Assembly (NCBI GenBank): GCA_039720395.1
Contig: CM077820.1
Location: 17,443,923 to 17,507,922, forward strand
Direction of reading: 5' to 3'
DNA from: Liquidambar formosana
Taxonomy: Eukaryota; Streptophyta; Magnoliopsida; Saxifragales; Altingiaceae
DNA length: 64,000 nt
In this document: positions 46,300 to 57,231 of the stretch, piece after piece
How positions within the stretch are numbered: the stretch's first letter is position 1
Layout: every line of letters starts with the position of its first letter
Notes under the pieces: generated by a model
The model's database searches: none
The model's input: the letters and a program-made list of their open reading frames with translations, nothing else
Told to the model about the DNA's origin: nothing
Made by a program: the position numbers and the translations under genes

Positions 46300-49200
46300 C
46301 TGCCCAATATAATTGACATCAAAGGAAAAGACAATAAATAATTATTGCCCAAAAGGAAAAATAAACATTAAGGGAAAATATGATGTACTTCATTTTTTTT
46401 TTAATCCAGTACAGATATGTAGGAACAAAAAGAATAATTGTGATGGGAAAGATCAAACACTCTATGCATGAAGCAGCCCCCAATTTTCTCACTTAAGATA
46501 TGCAATTGAAATATCACTTATATATTCGAATACCATAAGTTCTAGGATTTTATTCTGCAACTTATTGAAGAGACAAGTGTTTCAAAACATGGATCAGGCC
46601 CTACTTTACTTGTAACATACAATATATCTTTTTCAAAAAGTTCTATAACCAAAATAATTTGCTTTTAAACTGGCCACTAATATAGAAAAGGATTTTACCC
46701 AAAAAAAAAAAAAAAAAAACTAATATAGAAAAGGTTATTTCAATCAACCTAGAGCATATATATATATTCAACAAATTCTATGTTTCAGTGAGAATCAAGT
46801 TGGGGAATGGAAAAACATATAAATAAATAAATACAGTAAAAGCTAAAGCAAAAAGTTAAAAAAAACACTTAAGTTGGTTAATATATTTGGCAATATAATC
46901 TCTAGTACATTCAGAAAAACAAAACAAAACAAAAAAAAGCCATCTTAGAAAAGAATTTATTGATGTGCCAAACAATCTGGTCTCGAATCTTGTTTTCCCT
47001 TTTTAATAGCTGTGTGTATTCATATTTAGCCAAAAAAAGAAGGTGTGTGTAGGTGTGCACACACGTGTGTGCGTTCTTCTTTGTTTTTCTTTTTTGGGGA
47101 AAATATAGTTTCACCCCCTCAACTTTCATTCAAAACACTTTGCACCCCTCTAGTTTGTTTTCAAATACTTTGATCCCCTCATGTTTGGAAAATGTATATA
47201 ACCCTTATAACGTTGATGGAAACAATGATTTTATGAATATATATTTACCATATATTGGTGAAAGGATGAAATTGTCCTTATTACCAAGGCATTTTTTGTC
47301 CCAAAAATGTTATGAGTGGATCACGTGCAACCATTTTTGGTAATTAAAAAAAAAACATAAGTAGCTAAATGATGGAATTGTGTAAAGTGTCATTTTCTAA
47401 AACATGAGGGGGTCAAAGTGTGAAAACAAACTATAGAAGCGCAAAGTGTTTTTTTAGATAAAGTTGAAGGAGTGAATCTTTTCTTTTTTCTCTACTCTTA
47501 TTTTACTTATTGAAAAAATCTAAGGTAACAGACTATCATTGCTAAAAGCAACGACAACCAAATCTTGACCACTTAAACCACAAAAAGCGGGTTTTTTTTT
47601 TTAAAAAACCTTTAACATCTTTTTGTGGCCATGATTTGACTGGCATTCATGCTAGCAAGGTCCTTTACTTATTATTCCAATCCCAAACATTGCTCGAGCT
47701 TCACACTATCTCGCATTCAACCACTACAAGAACTAGGTAATTAAGCTCTACATAAAAGTGGGGCTATCAAGAGTGAATTACCCGTCAGTTTCTTTCCTCA
47801 ATACCCAACCCTTCATTTTTCCAACCTCTCCCAGAGCCTCCTTCCATCCTTGGACAGTCTTTTCATCAAAATTCCTCTTGTGATGGAAAAACGCCTCCTC
47901 ATAACTCCCTGTTTGATGTTGTACGTCAGACGGCTCGACATCATAGAAAATAGGAAAAATCTTGAGTCCCGTAGTTCTCAAGCACTCGAGCATCTGGGCG
48001 AGCTCAAATAGGCACCATTCACCAGAAGCATATTCCTTAGAAAAAATTGGGATGGAGATTTTTGACTCCTTGATAACTTTCTGAAGCTCCGGACTGATCT
48101 GTTCTCCTGAGTGAAGCTCGTTAATATCCCTAAAGGTACGAATTCCAGCATAGACAAGATCATTGTAGAGGTAATCGGTGAAATAATAAGTGTCTTCGCC
48201 TCTGAAACTCAAGAACACTTCATATTTCCCTCCTGAGGTGAAGGCAGAAGCAAATGAAGTGCTCAAATATTCCGAAGTCTTCCCAGCAGTCCCGACACTT
48301 TGTAATCCCTGATCATCCTTCTGGCTTTCACTAAACATTAGTTCTTTTGACATTCCCAAGTTTGATGGATCAAGTGGTCCTCTAATGGTTGTGCACCCAT
48401 TCATTTTCAAATATGCTACGGATTCCAATCCTTGAATCCCATGTAGCCTCTTACAGCCATTGATAACTACTTTTTGTAACTTCTTTAACTTTGAAAGATC
48501 CGGTAATCTACCTAGGAATTCACACCACGATGTATTTAGGTGTCTTAAAGATTCCAAATTTTCAAGGCCTTGAATCTCTGTTAACTCAAAGCAGTTAATG
48601 AGCTCTAACGTTGATAAATTTTTCAACTGCGACAGATCTGGCAATCTTTCTAATACACTATAGTTGAGATAAAGTTTAAATAAACTAGAGGGAAGCCGTG
48701 GGATATATCGAAGTCGGTGGCAAAATTCCAATTTGAGTTGCTTGAGCTGAGAAAGGGCATCAATCTCTGCAGGTAAGGTGCTAACGTTGATACTATACAA
48801 GTTCAAAGTCTCCAATTTGAAAATATCCACACGACCGGCTTCAACTTCAACTATCCCATGCCAATAGAAAACCTTCAAATAAATAAACAACTTATTAGTA
48901 AAAAAAATATGGAGTCCACAGAAAAAGAAGTAGAATATTAAAGATCAATTTGATATATATATATAATTTTGAATGATTATTTTAACTTAGCAGGAGTCTT
49001 TTCATAATTGGTTAGTGGAGATTTTTTGCTGGGGACATCTCTCTCTCTCTTTTTTGTTGGTTTGGCGAGATGGTGGTCACATTCAAAGAAGGGGAAATGA
49101 CCTTTTAGTACCCACTTCCTAATGTAATACAAGAATGTCAAGAAGAATTAACCCTAACCTACCTGAACCCCTTACCACCTAAGCTAAGCCCAGGGGCCAC

Positions 49201-51070
49201 TATCCTGATATGTACGTTTACAGGGATTTTGATTCTTTTTTCTTCTTTTTAAATTTTTTTTAAAAAAATTATGCTGGCGAAGACAACTTCTGACCTTAAA
49301 AATGAAACCATTTATGATGCCTATATGGCTACATCAGCATCCACATCTGTTTGTACATTCTGTAAAAGATTTTTGTTTGTAAAGCATTTTACTTTAGAAT
49401 CACATGAATAATGACATAAGAAAGAAACCAAGTCAAGAGGGTAAAATTCATAATGCACTAGATTCTTACCATCTGTCTCACCGACATGTCCAAGTCTTCG
49501 TCATGAAACCACAACCTGCTACGCTTCGCTGGCCGCTTGAAACATTCCTCATGGACGATTTGCCTACCAAGGTCTCTAAGTTGATCATGCATGATTAGCT
49601 TATTATCATGTCCAATTTTTACCAAAGACCTGAGAACAAGGACATTAATCTCATTTGTTGGGTTAAATTTATAGTCATCCCACGTGTAAAAAGCAGGTCT
49701 TTTATCCACTCCAATGTCGGGACACGCAATATCAAGGAATATCTGTTTTTGCTTGAAATTTAATGCTTCGTAACTTATTCTCAACCTTTCCTGGACATTA
49801 GGTATTTTTTCTAGCTTCATCAACATGTGTTCCCATAGTGCTTTCCCCTTACCATAAAAAAATGACCCTATAACCTCAAGAGCCAAAGGAATCCCAGCAG
49901 CAGTCAATACAACTTTTTCAGAGAGAATATTATAGTCTTTTGGAGGAGAGTCTCTTCTGAAGGCGTGCTTGCTAAATAGTTGAAGAGATTCAAGAAATCC
50001 CATAATTAGGGGTTCGTAAGTCCTATCCACTTTGAGCAGATTTAGAACCTCTTTGTCTCTTGTTGTAACTATGATCCTACTACCTAAACCAAACCATTCA
50101 CGATTCCCTACAAGTATATCAATTTGAGACTTTTTATCCACATCATCTAGAACAATGAGAATCTTCTTACCGAAAACAGTGTCTTTGATCATGTTGATTC
50201 CTTCATCAACATTAATGATTTCCAGGCATTTCCCCCTTAGGATCTTAGAGATAAGTTCATTTTGCAAATTAATAAAACCATTGTGTTGTTCTGACATTTC
50301 TTTAACATCTGCAAGGAAGCAACAACATTCAAAGCTCTTAGATAGTTGGTCGTATATCAAATTGGCAATAGTTGTCTTGCCAATACCGCCCACGCCATGG
50401 ATTCCAACAATCCATATATCATTGGAGTCAAGATTTAATAATTCCCTCATTTCTTCTACGTGATGATCAATTCCAACCAAGTTATCAGCTACAACCATGT
50501 AATCCTTCTTTAACTCCAACAGAACATATGAAACAACCATCTTTACTAGTGTTCCTTGATACCTGTCAAATATAATTGATATCAAAGGGAAAAAACACAA
50601 CAGATAATTAGTGGCTATAAGGAAAAATAAATCCTATGGGAAAAAGAATAATGGATGTTATTTGTTTATTTAGTTCAAATGTGGATATATAGGAGCAAAG
50701 ATAATTGCAAGGGAAAAGATCGTAGAACTCTACACATGGATCAGTGCCCACTTTTCTCACTTAAAAGTATGTAATGAGAAATCACTTATATATATATCAG
50801 TCCTGGTTCTAGGATTTTCTTCTCCTCCTTATTAAAGATGAGGTAAGTGTTTCTATACATGGATCAGCCCCAGGTCTGTACGTAATACACAATACTACCA
50901 TTAGAAAAAGAAGTTTTGCAACAAAAGTAATTTGCTTATTTCAATCAGCATTAATTCTACATTTCCATGATCAATCAAGTCAGAGAATGAAAAAATAAAA
51001 AATAAAGAACTAAAGCAACTAGTTAAAATATTTAGCCATACAATCTCTAGCCTAAAGAACAATCCCCCTC

Positions 51071-51101
<31 letters not shown>

Positions 51102-54043
51102 AAAGCATCTCAAGCAAAAACTTATCCATGTTCCAAGCAATCTTATTTGAAATCTTGCTTGCTTTTAGGCCCAAGACAATATCTGCACCACACATTTTTT
51201 ATTTTTTATTTTTGAAAATTTATTATTTAGTTTCTATCAATCTTATTTTACATTTTATTTCAATTCCAGCCAATAGCCCAAGCTTCTTGCAATCTAAATT
51301 CCAAGACTAAGTTTTTCTAGTATTACTAACAATGCTAGATATAGAATGTTTTGTATGAACTGAAACATTAACTTAGACATACTGCGCTGATTGCTTCGAT
51401 GGGCAATGAGCTTTTTTGTTTCTCGTCTCGTTTACCTCTCTCTTGTACACACTCAGATAAGCTCTAACTTCATGTTTAAACTTACTACAGTGTGTTTGTT
51501 GATGAGTTGGTTTTAGTCTACTTGCTCTCTTTAGAGTTTGTGGCCTGCAGGCTAGTTCTGCTCTTTTTGTACATACTTATTTTTTGGCTCACTTACCTTC
51601 CAACACTAAAAGAATTAGTTAATTAAGTACAACTTAATAGAGTCTATATTGCACTATATCAAACAAAAATAAAATAAAATAGAGGGTTAGCTAGAGTGAA
51701 TTACCCATTAGTTTCTTTCGTCAATTCCCACCCCTTCATTTGTCCAACCTCTCTCAAAGCCTCACACCATTCCTGGACAAACCTTCTATCGTAACGTGTC
51801 GGGTCTAGGTAAAAGGTATCATAGTAACTCTTCATTAGATGTACATCACATGGCTCAACGTCGTAGAAAATGGGTAAAATCCGTTGTCTGGGACTGTTGT
51901 ACTCAACCATTTGGGCGAGCCCAAGGAGGCACCATTTACTAGAAGCATAACTCTTGGAAAAGATTGGGATGAAAATTTTGGACTCCTTGATTGCTTTGAG
52001 AATCTCTGGGCCGATATCAAGTCCTACATTCTCATCATCATTTATAAAGGTGCGAATTCCTGCATCAACAAGATCATTGTAGAGGTAATCAGTGAAGCCA
52101 AAACGAGTGTCTTTGCCACTGCACAAGACGACTTCATATCTCTCCATTTCTTCTCTGAGATGATCAACTCCAACAAAGTCATCAGTCACAACCATGTTAC
52201 TCTTCGTTAACTCCAACAAAACCTTTAAAACAACCATCTTTACTAGTCTTCCTCGATACCTGCCAAATAAATTAAGATCAAAAGGGAAAACACAACATAT
52301 AATTAGTGCCTAGAACGAAAAATAAACATTACGAGAAAGAGAATAATTTTGATGGGTAAAATAAACATTACGGGAAATTCACATATTATTTTTTTCTAAG
52401 ATCTAGGTAGATGTACGACAAAGAGAATAATTTTGATGGGAAAAGGTCGTTATACTCTACACATAGATCAGCTCTTACTTTTCTCGCTTAAAAAGTATGC
52501 AATTAAAATATGACATATGCATTTATAATCAGCTCCTGGTTCTAAGATTTTGCTTTCCTACTTATTGAAGAAGAGACAAGTGTGAGAGACCAGTGTTTTA
52601 ACACATGGATCAGGCGCTTCTTTATATACAAATTCAACAAATTCTGGGCTTCATCAAGTTAGAGGATCAAAAAAGAAATAAATAAGAACTGAACCAGTAA
52701 GTTAAATTGGTAAATTTCAATTTCTAGTATCTAAAAAAAAAAACAAAAAAAATAAAAAAGAAGGGGAGGGGGTGGGGGCTAGGCAAATACGTATGTACGT
52801 TCGAAACAAACACAACAAATATTTACATAGTTCCATAGTAATATGTTCATTTTTTTTTTTTTTTAAATAGATAAGATTTAGAAATTAAATTCTTAAGGCT
52901 ATGTATGTATGGATGGAGAGAAATGGAGAAGAGAAAAGAGAAGAGAAAATAATAACAAGAATAAAGAAAGAGAATATCCATAAGCATTGGTTTGAGGAGA
53001 GGTGCAGAAGAGAGATCGAGGCTGTTAACAACTTTGAAGTCAAAAACGACAACCTTGATGGCCCTTTTAATGAGTTGTTGATGTGGCTAGTGCTCAACCA
53101 TGGATTGAGTTACAAGACAATTGCAAGGTGTCACAATCTCATTCAAGTACTTTTACTGTAATGGAGACGATCGATCCGTGCCCTATTAGACAGAAGTTGT
53201 ATACCGTATAGGATATATTTGTTATTTCGTCACTCACTCCATTTCCCTCTATTTCTTTTCAAATCTCTTCCATTTGAGAGAAAGATAAAGGCCTCCATTT
53301 TCCCTCAATTTCTTCCCATTTCCTTTCTCTTCCCTCATTCCAGTATTTTCTAAGTTAGATGAGTTTCAGGATTTAATAGAAACTAAGGTAAAATTTAATC
53401 ATTGAAAAAATCGGGGGGATCATACTAAAAAATATAAAAAATTAAAAATTAAAAAAAGGCGGCCAGGTGAGGAGTAGCGAATTTACCTGGTTTCTTTTTC
53501 GAATTCCCATCCCTTCAATTCTCCAGCCTTTGTCAGAGCTTCCTTCCATCTATTGACAGTCTTCTCATCGTATTGACGGTTATGTTGGACAAAGGCCATG
53601 TCCAAACTCCCCGTTTGATGTCGTACATGGAATGGATCCACGTAGTAGAAAATGGGAAAAATCTTTTGTCCCGTAATCGACTGGCACTCGACCGACTGGG
53701 CGAGCTCTCTTAGGCACCATTCACTAGAGGCATACTCCGAGGAAAAGATAGGGATGAAAATTTTCGATTCTTTGATGGCTTTGATAAGCTCCGGGCCGAT
53801 CTCCTGTCCTATGTGAAGCGATTCACTGTCCCTAAAGGTGCGAATTCCTGCATACTCAAGATCCTGATAGAGGTAATCGGCTAAGCCTTGACGAATTTCT
53901 TTGCCCATGAAACTCAAGAAGACTTCGTAATTCCATCCTGAATCGGAGGCTGAGGCTGAGGCTGAGGCTGAGGCTGAGGCGGAGGCAGAGTTCTCCGCAA
54001 TGTCGGGACTTGCGCTTCGTTTTCGCTTCTTCCCAATTTCCAT
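45495..54043 (-). CDS. TNL-type immune receptor with TIR-TIR-NB-ARC-LRR-TIR-NB-ARC architecture (L6-like)
   Basis: Five exons on the minus strand: 54043-53487, 52259-51705, 50562-49470, 48872-47782 and 46299-45495. Every junction has GT and AG, phases match (2, 2, 0, 2), and the total is 4101 nt, an open frame of 1366 residues ending in TAA. Order: TIR1 about 38-175; an NB-type linker plus TIR2 about 186-360; NB-ARC1 (P-loop near 427, through the MHD motif); LRR about 740-905; TIR3 about 951-1090; NB-ARC2 (P-loop near 1155) cut before ARC2. Known TNLs sense pathogen effectors, oligomerise and use TIR NADase activity to signal via EDS1. The layout suggests fusion of three tandem L6-like genes. 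It may instead be several broken genes or produce truncated transcripts; the intact frame favours at least recent function as one unit. Confidence 0.7.
47097..47483. mobile_element. Foldback element in NLR intron 4
   Basis: The left arm (AATATAGTTTCACCCCCTCAACTTTCATTC...AACACTTTGCACCCCTCTAGTTTG) and right arm match in inverted orientation over about 90 bp (right arm in reverse: GATTCACTCCTTCAACTTTATCTAAAAA...). The CCCCCTCA.CTTT-type termini are common in plant long-armed foldback elements. No clear target duplication was found. Confidence 0.6.
47782..48872 (-). CDS. NLR exon 4: leucine-rich repeats fused in-frame to TIR3
   Basis: Encodes residues 736-1098. The first half has LRRs of the plant type (LPDLSQLKNLSTLELINC, LPDLSKLKKLQKVVINGC, and IQGLESVAYLKMNGC), about 7-8 units. 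It continues without stop or intron through a Ser/Gly-rich hinge (STSFASAFTSGG) into a TIR: KYEVFLSFRGEDT, DYLYNDLVYAGIRTFRD, KESKISIPIFSKEYASGEWC. The catalytic Glu is kept (E1025 in WCLFELA). An LRR followed by a TIR in one exon is opposite to the normal order; it implies that the end of one gene and the start of the next became joined. It ends KGWVLRKETD at the usual phase-2 donor. Confidence 0.85.
49470..50562 (-). CDS. NLR exon 3: complete NB-ARC1
   Basis: Encodes residues 371-735. Motifs in order: linker YQGTLVKMVVSYVLLELKK and DNLVGIDHHVEEM; P-loop GVGGIGKTTIA; kinase 2 KILIVLDDVD, with the Asp-Asp-Val-Asp typical of TNLs; RNBS-B GSRIIVTTRD; GLPL as GIPLALEVIGSF; RNBS-D-like KQIFLDIACPD; and MHD in LIMHDQLRDLG. 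All nucleotide-binding motifs look intact, so this is the module most likely to act as the ATP/ADP switch. It ends in phase 0 at AGACAGATG|GTAAGA. Confidence 0.9.
51064..51091. repeat. C-homopolymer run in NLR intron 2
   Basis: A C-rich run, including about 24 uninterrupted Cs, followed by a run of As. A similar G-run lies at 13172-13190 in dioxygenase intron 2. Such runs are prone to assembly error. Confidence 0.8.
51705..52259 (-). CDS. NLR exon 2: NB-type linker fused to a degenerate TIR2
   Basis: Encodes residues 186-370. It opens exactly like an NB-ARC exon of this family (YRGRLVKMVVLKVLLELTKS, then TDDFVGVDHLREEM). Before the P-loop would appear it switches within the same exon to a TIR: ERYEVVLCSGKDTR, DYLYNDLVDAGIRTF, KESKIFIPIFSKSYASSKWC. 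The catalytic Glu is replaced by Gly (G299 in WCLLGLA) and the first strand is altered (VVLCSG for VFLSFRG), so NADase activity is unlikely. It ends KGWELTKETN at the same phase-2 donor as the other TIR exons. It appears to be the scar of a recombination that removed one NB-ARC and LRR. Confidence 0.75.
53487..54043 (-). CDS. NLR exon 1: TIR1 domain
   Basis: Encodes residues 1-185 from ATG at 54043. A basic start (KKRKR) is followed by a Ser-Ala repeat and then the TIR domain: YEVFLSF, AGIRTFRD, KESKIFIPIFSSEYASSEWC. The NADase glutamate is present (E113 in WCLRELA). The TIR ends with the typical KGWEFEKET, split at phase 2 by the donor CCAG|GTAAAT. The first line of TIR (SFMGKEIRQG) differs from the usual SFRGEDTRKG, so the BB-loop side has drifted. 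If splicing failed, TAA follows immediately, giving a TIR-only protein of 186 residues. Confidence 0.85.
53945..53990. repeat. In-frame hexanucleotide repeat encoding Ser-Ala
   Basis: Plus-strand (GGCTGA)n, six or so near-perfect units, reads on the coding strand as alternating Ser-Ala codons in NLR exon 1 (residues about 18-33). Unit changes keep the frame, so its length may vary between alleles. Confidence 0.85.
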
Positions 54044-54604
54044 AACACAAGCACTTCAGCTCGCTCGTTCTTCCTCTCTAAGATATCTGAAAACCTTCCG
54101 TCAGGCCTCGCCTCGGAGCCCCCTTATCCGATCCCTTTTCCTTCCTGTTTGATTTTCATTAGGGAAAATTACAAATTCACCTCTGAAACTTTAGGCCGGA
54201 ATCACATTTTGCCCCTCATTTTTAAAATTAGAAAATAACCCCAATAGTTTCGAACTTTTTTTACATTGCACCCCTCCATCTAGCAACCATTAAGATTTTA
54301 ACGGAAATTGGCCATGTGAACTCCATATGACCGACTTATAATTACATTTTTCAGTAAAAACTACCCTTGTCCAATATTTTTATACTCCAATTTTTGATTG
54401 TCTTCTTTTGCATCGTTGCTCCAATTTTTGATCTTAAACTAAGAAGTCCCTTGAATCGAATATATTTTTTTTTAAAAATCATCATCCCACCAATGACTCA
54501 TCTCTTTCCAATAATTTGTACAATTCACCATCTCTATTAAATCCATATTATTAATTTCAAACAAAACCAAACAATGTATATATAACCTTATGTGCCTATA
54601 TGTA
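54044..54604. other. NLR upstream region
   Basis: It holds the presumed NLR promoter and leader. At 54163-54320 is a stretch (AAAATTACAAATTCACCTCTGAAACTTT...CATTGCACCCCTCC) resembling one arm of the long-armed foldback elements seen at 33225 and 47097, with no second arm. No TATA box is clear. Confidence 0.4.
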
Positions 54605-54612
54605 TGTGTGTG

Positions 54613-54657
<45 letters not shown>

Positions 54658-54658
54658 C
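54605..54658. repeat. Compound microsatellite (TG)n(TA)n(GA)n
   Basis: GTGTGTG, then about 10 TA units, then about 14 GA units, located about 560 bp upstream of the NLR start codon. Confidence 0.85.
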
Positions 54659-54977
54659 AAGGTGATGAACATGTTGAGGAGGGTCCAATCCTATTCGTTG
54701 GAGTTGGTGGCAAACTCACAATTGTCGTTGCAATCGCTAGAGACAGTGGTCTTCACAGACAATGAGCATGTTAAGATAAAAGGAGTTAGCCTCAATCTCA
54801 ATGTGCGATGGCAATGGCAAAGATCCCACTTGGCAAAAGGTGTTGGCATCCAAGATACAAGATTAAAACCTTTGAATCCTCGATTTTTTTATTTTTATTT
54901 TTTCCATCAATTTGAATTTTGTAAAGTAATATCTCTATCCAACTAATCAAAATTTGATTTCAATTATATATATATAG

Positions 54978-55376
54978 GAGAGGATTTCGTTGACACCTGG
55001 TGTAAGACTTTTACTCTTACACCCCTTAATACCTGTTTGTAGGATTAGTCTTTCATCAATCCAACCTTCAAACCAGATATTCTACTCATGCACGGCATGC
55101 ATGTCAAATTTCAATTCAATCGAAAATTAAGAGCCATGTCATCTATAAAGTGCCCCAAATTATACATTTATTTATGAAAGGAATGTGAGTTTACAAATCA
55201 AATGTTTCCTGATACCTGATTTACTTAAAATTCGGTATACATGACGTTCATGAGTAGAGTATTTAATCAATGATTGGATTGGTAAAATACTATTCCTACA
55301 AAAAATAAAAATAAAAATAAAAATATTAAGGGTTGTAAGAGTAAAAAATACACCAGGTGTCAATGGAACCCTCCAC
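54978..55376. mobile_element. Foldback MITE (399 bp) with long arms
   Basis: The left arm GAGGATTTCGTTGACACCTGGTGTAAG...CTCTTACACCCCTTAATACC and the right arm, in reverse (GGAGGGTTCCATTGACACCTGGTGTA...CTCTTACAACCCTTAATA), match. They continue through TGTAGGAWTAGT and CTACTCATG...CATG, so nearly the whole element is an inverted repeat. Confidence 0.65.
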
Positions 55377-55596
55377 AAATATATTTTTATGTATGTATGA
55401 TGTGTTTGGAAGCAACTAAAAATATGGGATTTAAGATTTTTTTTATTTTTTATTTTCTCTTTATTTTCTTATGTTTTATGAGCAAACATACGGATGGTTA
55501 GGGGTTCAAATTTAGGTTTAGGGTTAGGGTTTTTTTATTCAGTCATGGAAATGTCGATGGTTGTGGTGACGGAAGCAACCACACCACCAACCAATG

Positions 55597-55627
<31 letters not shown>

Positions 55628-55916
55628 TGGTACTAACCAAAAAATAAATACAAATACAAATGCTCCATTAGATCCGTTATCTACATTGCCATCCTTAAAT
55701 GGTTGAAAATACAAATGCTCACCAAAGTGGCCTTTTTTTCTTTTCTTTTTTTAAAATTTTTTTAAAGCAAGGAAAAAATTCATAACCTTTGATTGGGTCA
55801 CGGAAATGTTGGTGTTCGTGGTGATGGAAGCAACCACGCCTTTGGTTCCAATTCCATGTTGTTCTTCTTCCAAACATGCAATCATAGTAATATGTTATGT
55901 TCTTGGTAACAACTAC

Positions 55917-55985
<69 letters not shown>

Positions 55986-56098
55986 GGTACATTGAAAGAA
56001 GTTCAAACCCCTAACTTTTTCTACTCTTATTCTTTTTCTCACCTTCCCTCACGACTAGGCTAGCCCCACTAACAACTATGTGTTTGGTTCAGGTATGT
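55377..56098. other. Non-coding stretch with microsatellites
   Basis: It contains (TA)n at 55588-55624, (GTT)n plus a T-run of about 40 at 55919-55984, and a duplicated phrase (GGAAATGTYGRTGKTYGTGG...GGAAGCAACCAC) at 55546-55583 and 55803-55838. A short TTTAGGGTTAGGGTTT telomere-like phrase lies near 55517-55532. No gene is recognised. Confidence 0.5.
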
Positions 56099-56100
56099 TA

Positions 56101-56361
56101 CTCCCTCCGTTCCTATTTTATTGCCTTCCTTTAGTTTTTGGAATATTCTAAAATTATAGTCCTATTTAATAAGTCAATGATGTTTTTGATTTGATTTCCT
56201 AAAATACCCTTCCTTATAGGTCTTTTATCTTTTCCAATTTTTCTACACTTGAGGGCAAAATTGGAATATTAAAACACAAATGTTGATGTGAAAGCATTTA
56301 ATACATTTTCCTAAAAAAACATGAATTATCAAAAGTGACAATCAATTAAGAACAAAGAGAG
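56101..56361. mobile_element. Stowaway-type MITE
   Basis: It begins CTCCCTCCGTTCCTATTTTATTG after TA (56099-56100). The right end is degenerate (AAGAACAAAGAGAGTTT). The interior resembles other grass- and dicot-type Stowaway copies, with AAAATACCCTTCCTTATAGG. Confidence 0.5.
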
Positions 56362-56995
56362 TTTCTTTTAGGTTTGATACTTGATCAGTCTTTTTGCTTA
56401 AAAATTATGTTTGGTTGGTGAGAAAATTAAGGAAAAGAGAGGGAAAGGGAACTAGATGAGATGTGGTAATCTCATTCTTTTGCAATATCATAGAAAATAA
56501 AGTGGGGTACTAATGTTATTTTGCATCTTCAGGCATAAAAATCTAAAAGGTATTTATATTATTGTCATTTCAATCGTTCCATTAACGGTTTCAGTCCAAA
56601 ATTCATTTGCAATAGTTTGAAGGGTGATTTGTCTGATTTTATAGATTATAAAGGAGTGAAAGTAATTCCTACCTAAAATTCCAGAGCAATATGTAATTTT
56701 CCCTTTTATTATTATTGTTTGCCAACATTCGTTTCCATGATTCCTTTCGTGTCTTTTTCTACTTTTACCATTATTATTCTTATTAGTTTTCTTAGGCGTG
56801 TCTTCTTCGTTGTCTTGGATTCCTTTTCGTGACCTTTTCTACTTTATTATTATGATTATTATTATTATTATTATTTTACTTAGCCGTGTTTTTTTGGGTG
56901 TCTTTTTCTACTTAGGAACAAAGTTCTGGTCCCCCTTTTTTTTCTTTCTTTACTCGAGCAAACTTACACCTTAAGGAGGGTTTCTCAATCTGATA

Positions 56996-57231
56996 CTCCC
57001 ATCATTACTATTTGATTGTCCCATTTAAATACTTATTTTATGTAATTTTATTAAATGTTTTTAAATCAACAATTAAATTTTAAAATTTTAATTTTGCTTT
57101 AAAGCGTACAAAACATTGGAAAGAGAAAAAAAAATATTTTTAAGGATAATTTAAGAAATCAAACAAAAAGAATCATTGACTTTTGAATGTGACAATTTTG
57201 AAACATCTTAAAATGAAAAGGAGGCCACTTA
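56996..57231. mobile_element. Degenerate Stowaway-type MITE
   Basis: It begins CTCCCATCATTACTATTTGATTG after TA. The interior AATCATTGACTTTTGAATG...CAATTTTGAAACATCT matches the element at 13397-13658. The right terminus is decayed (AAGGAGGCCACTTA). Confidence 0.45.

Noticed and set aside
45907..50575. Plus-strand frames across the NB-ARC exons
   Set aside because: Shadows of minus-strand NLR exons; no independent protein features.
55517..55532. Telomere-like TTTAGGGTTAGGGTTT
   Set aside because: Only about two units, in a low-complexity setting; too short for an interstitial telomere.
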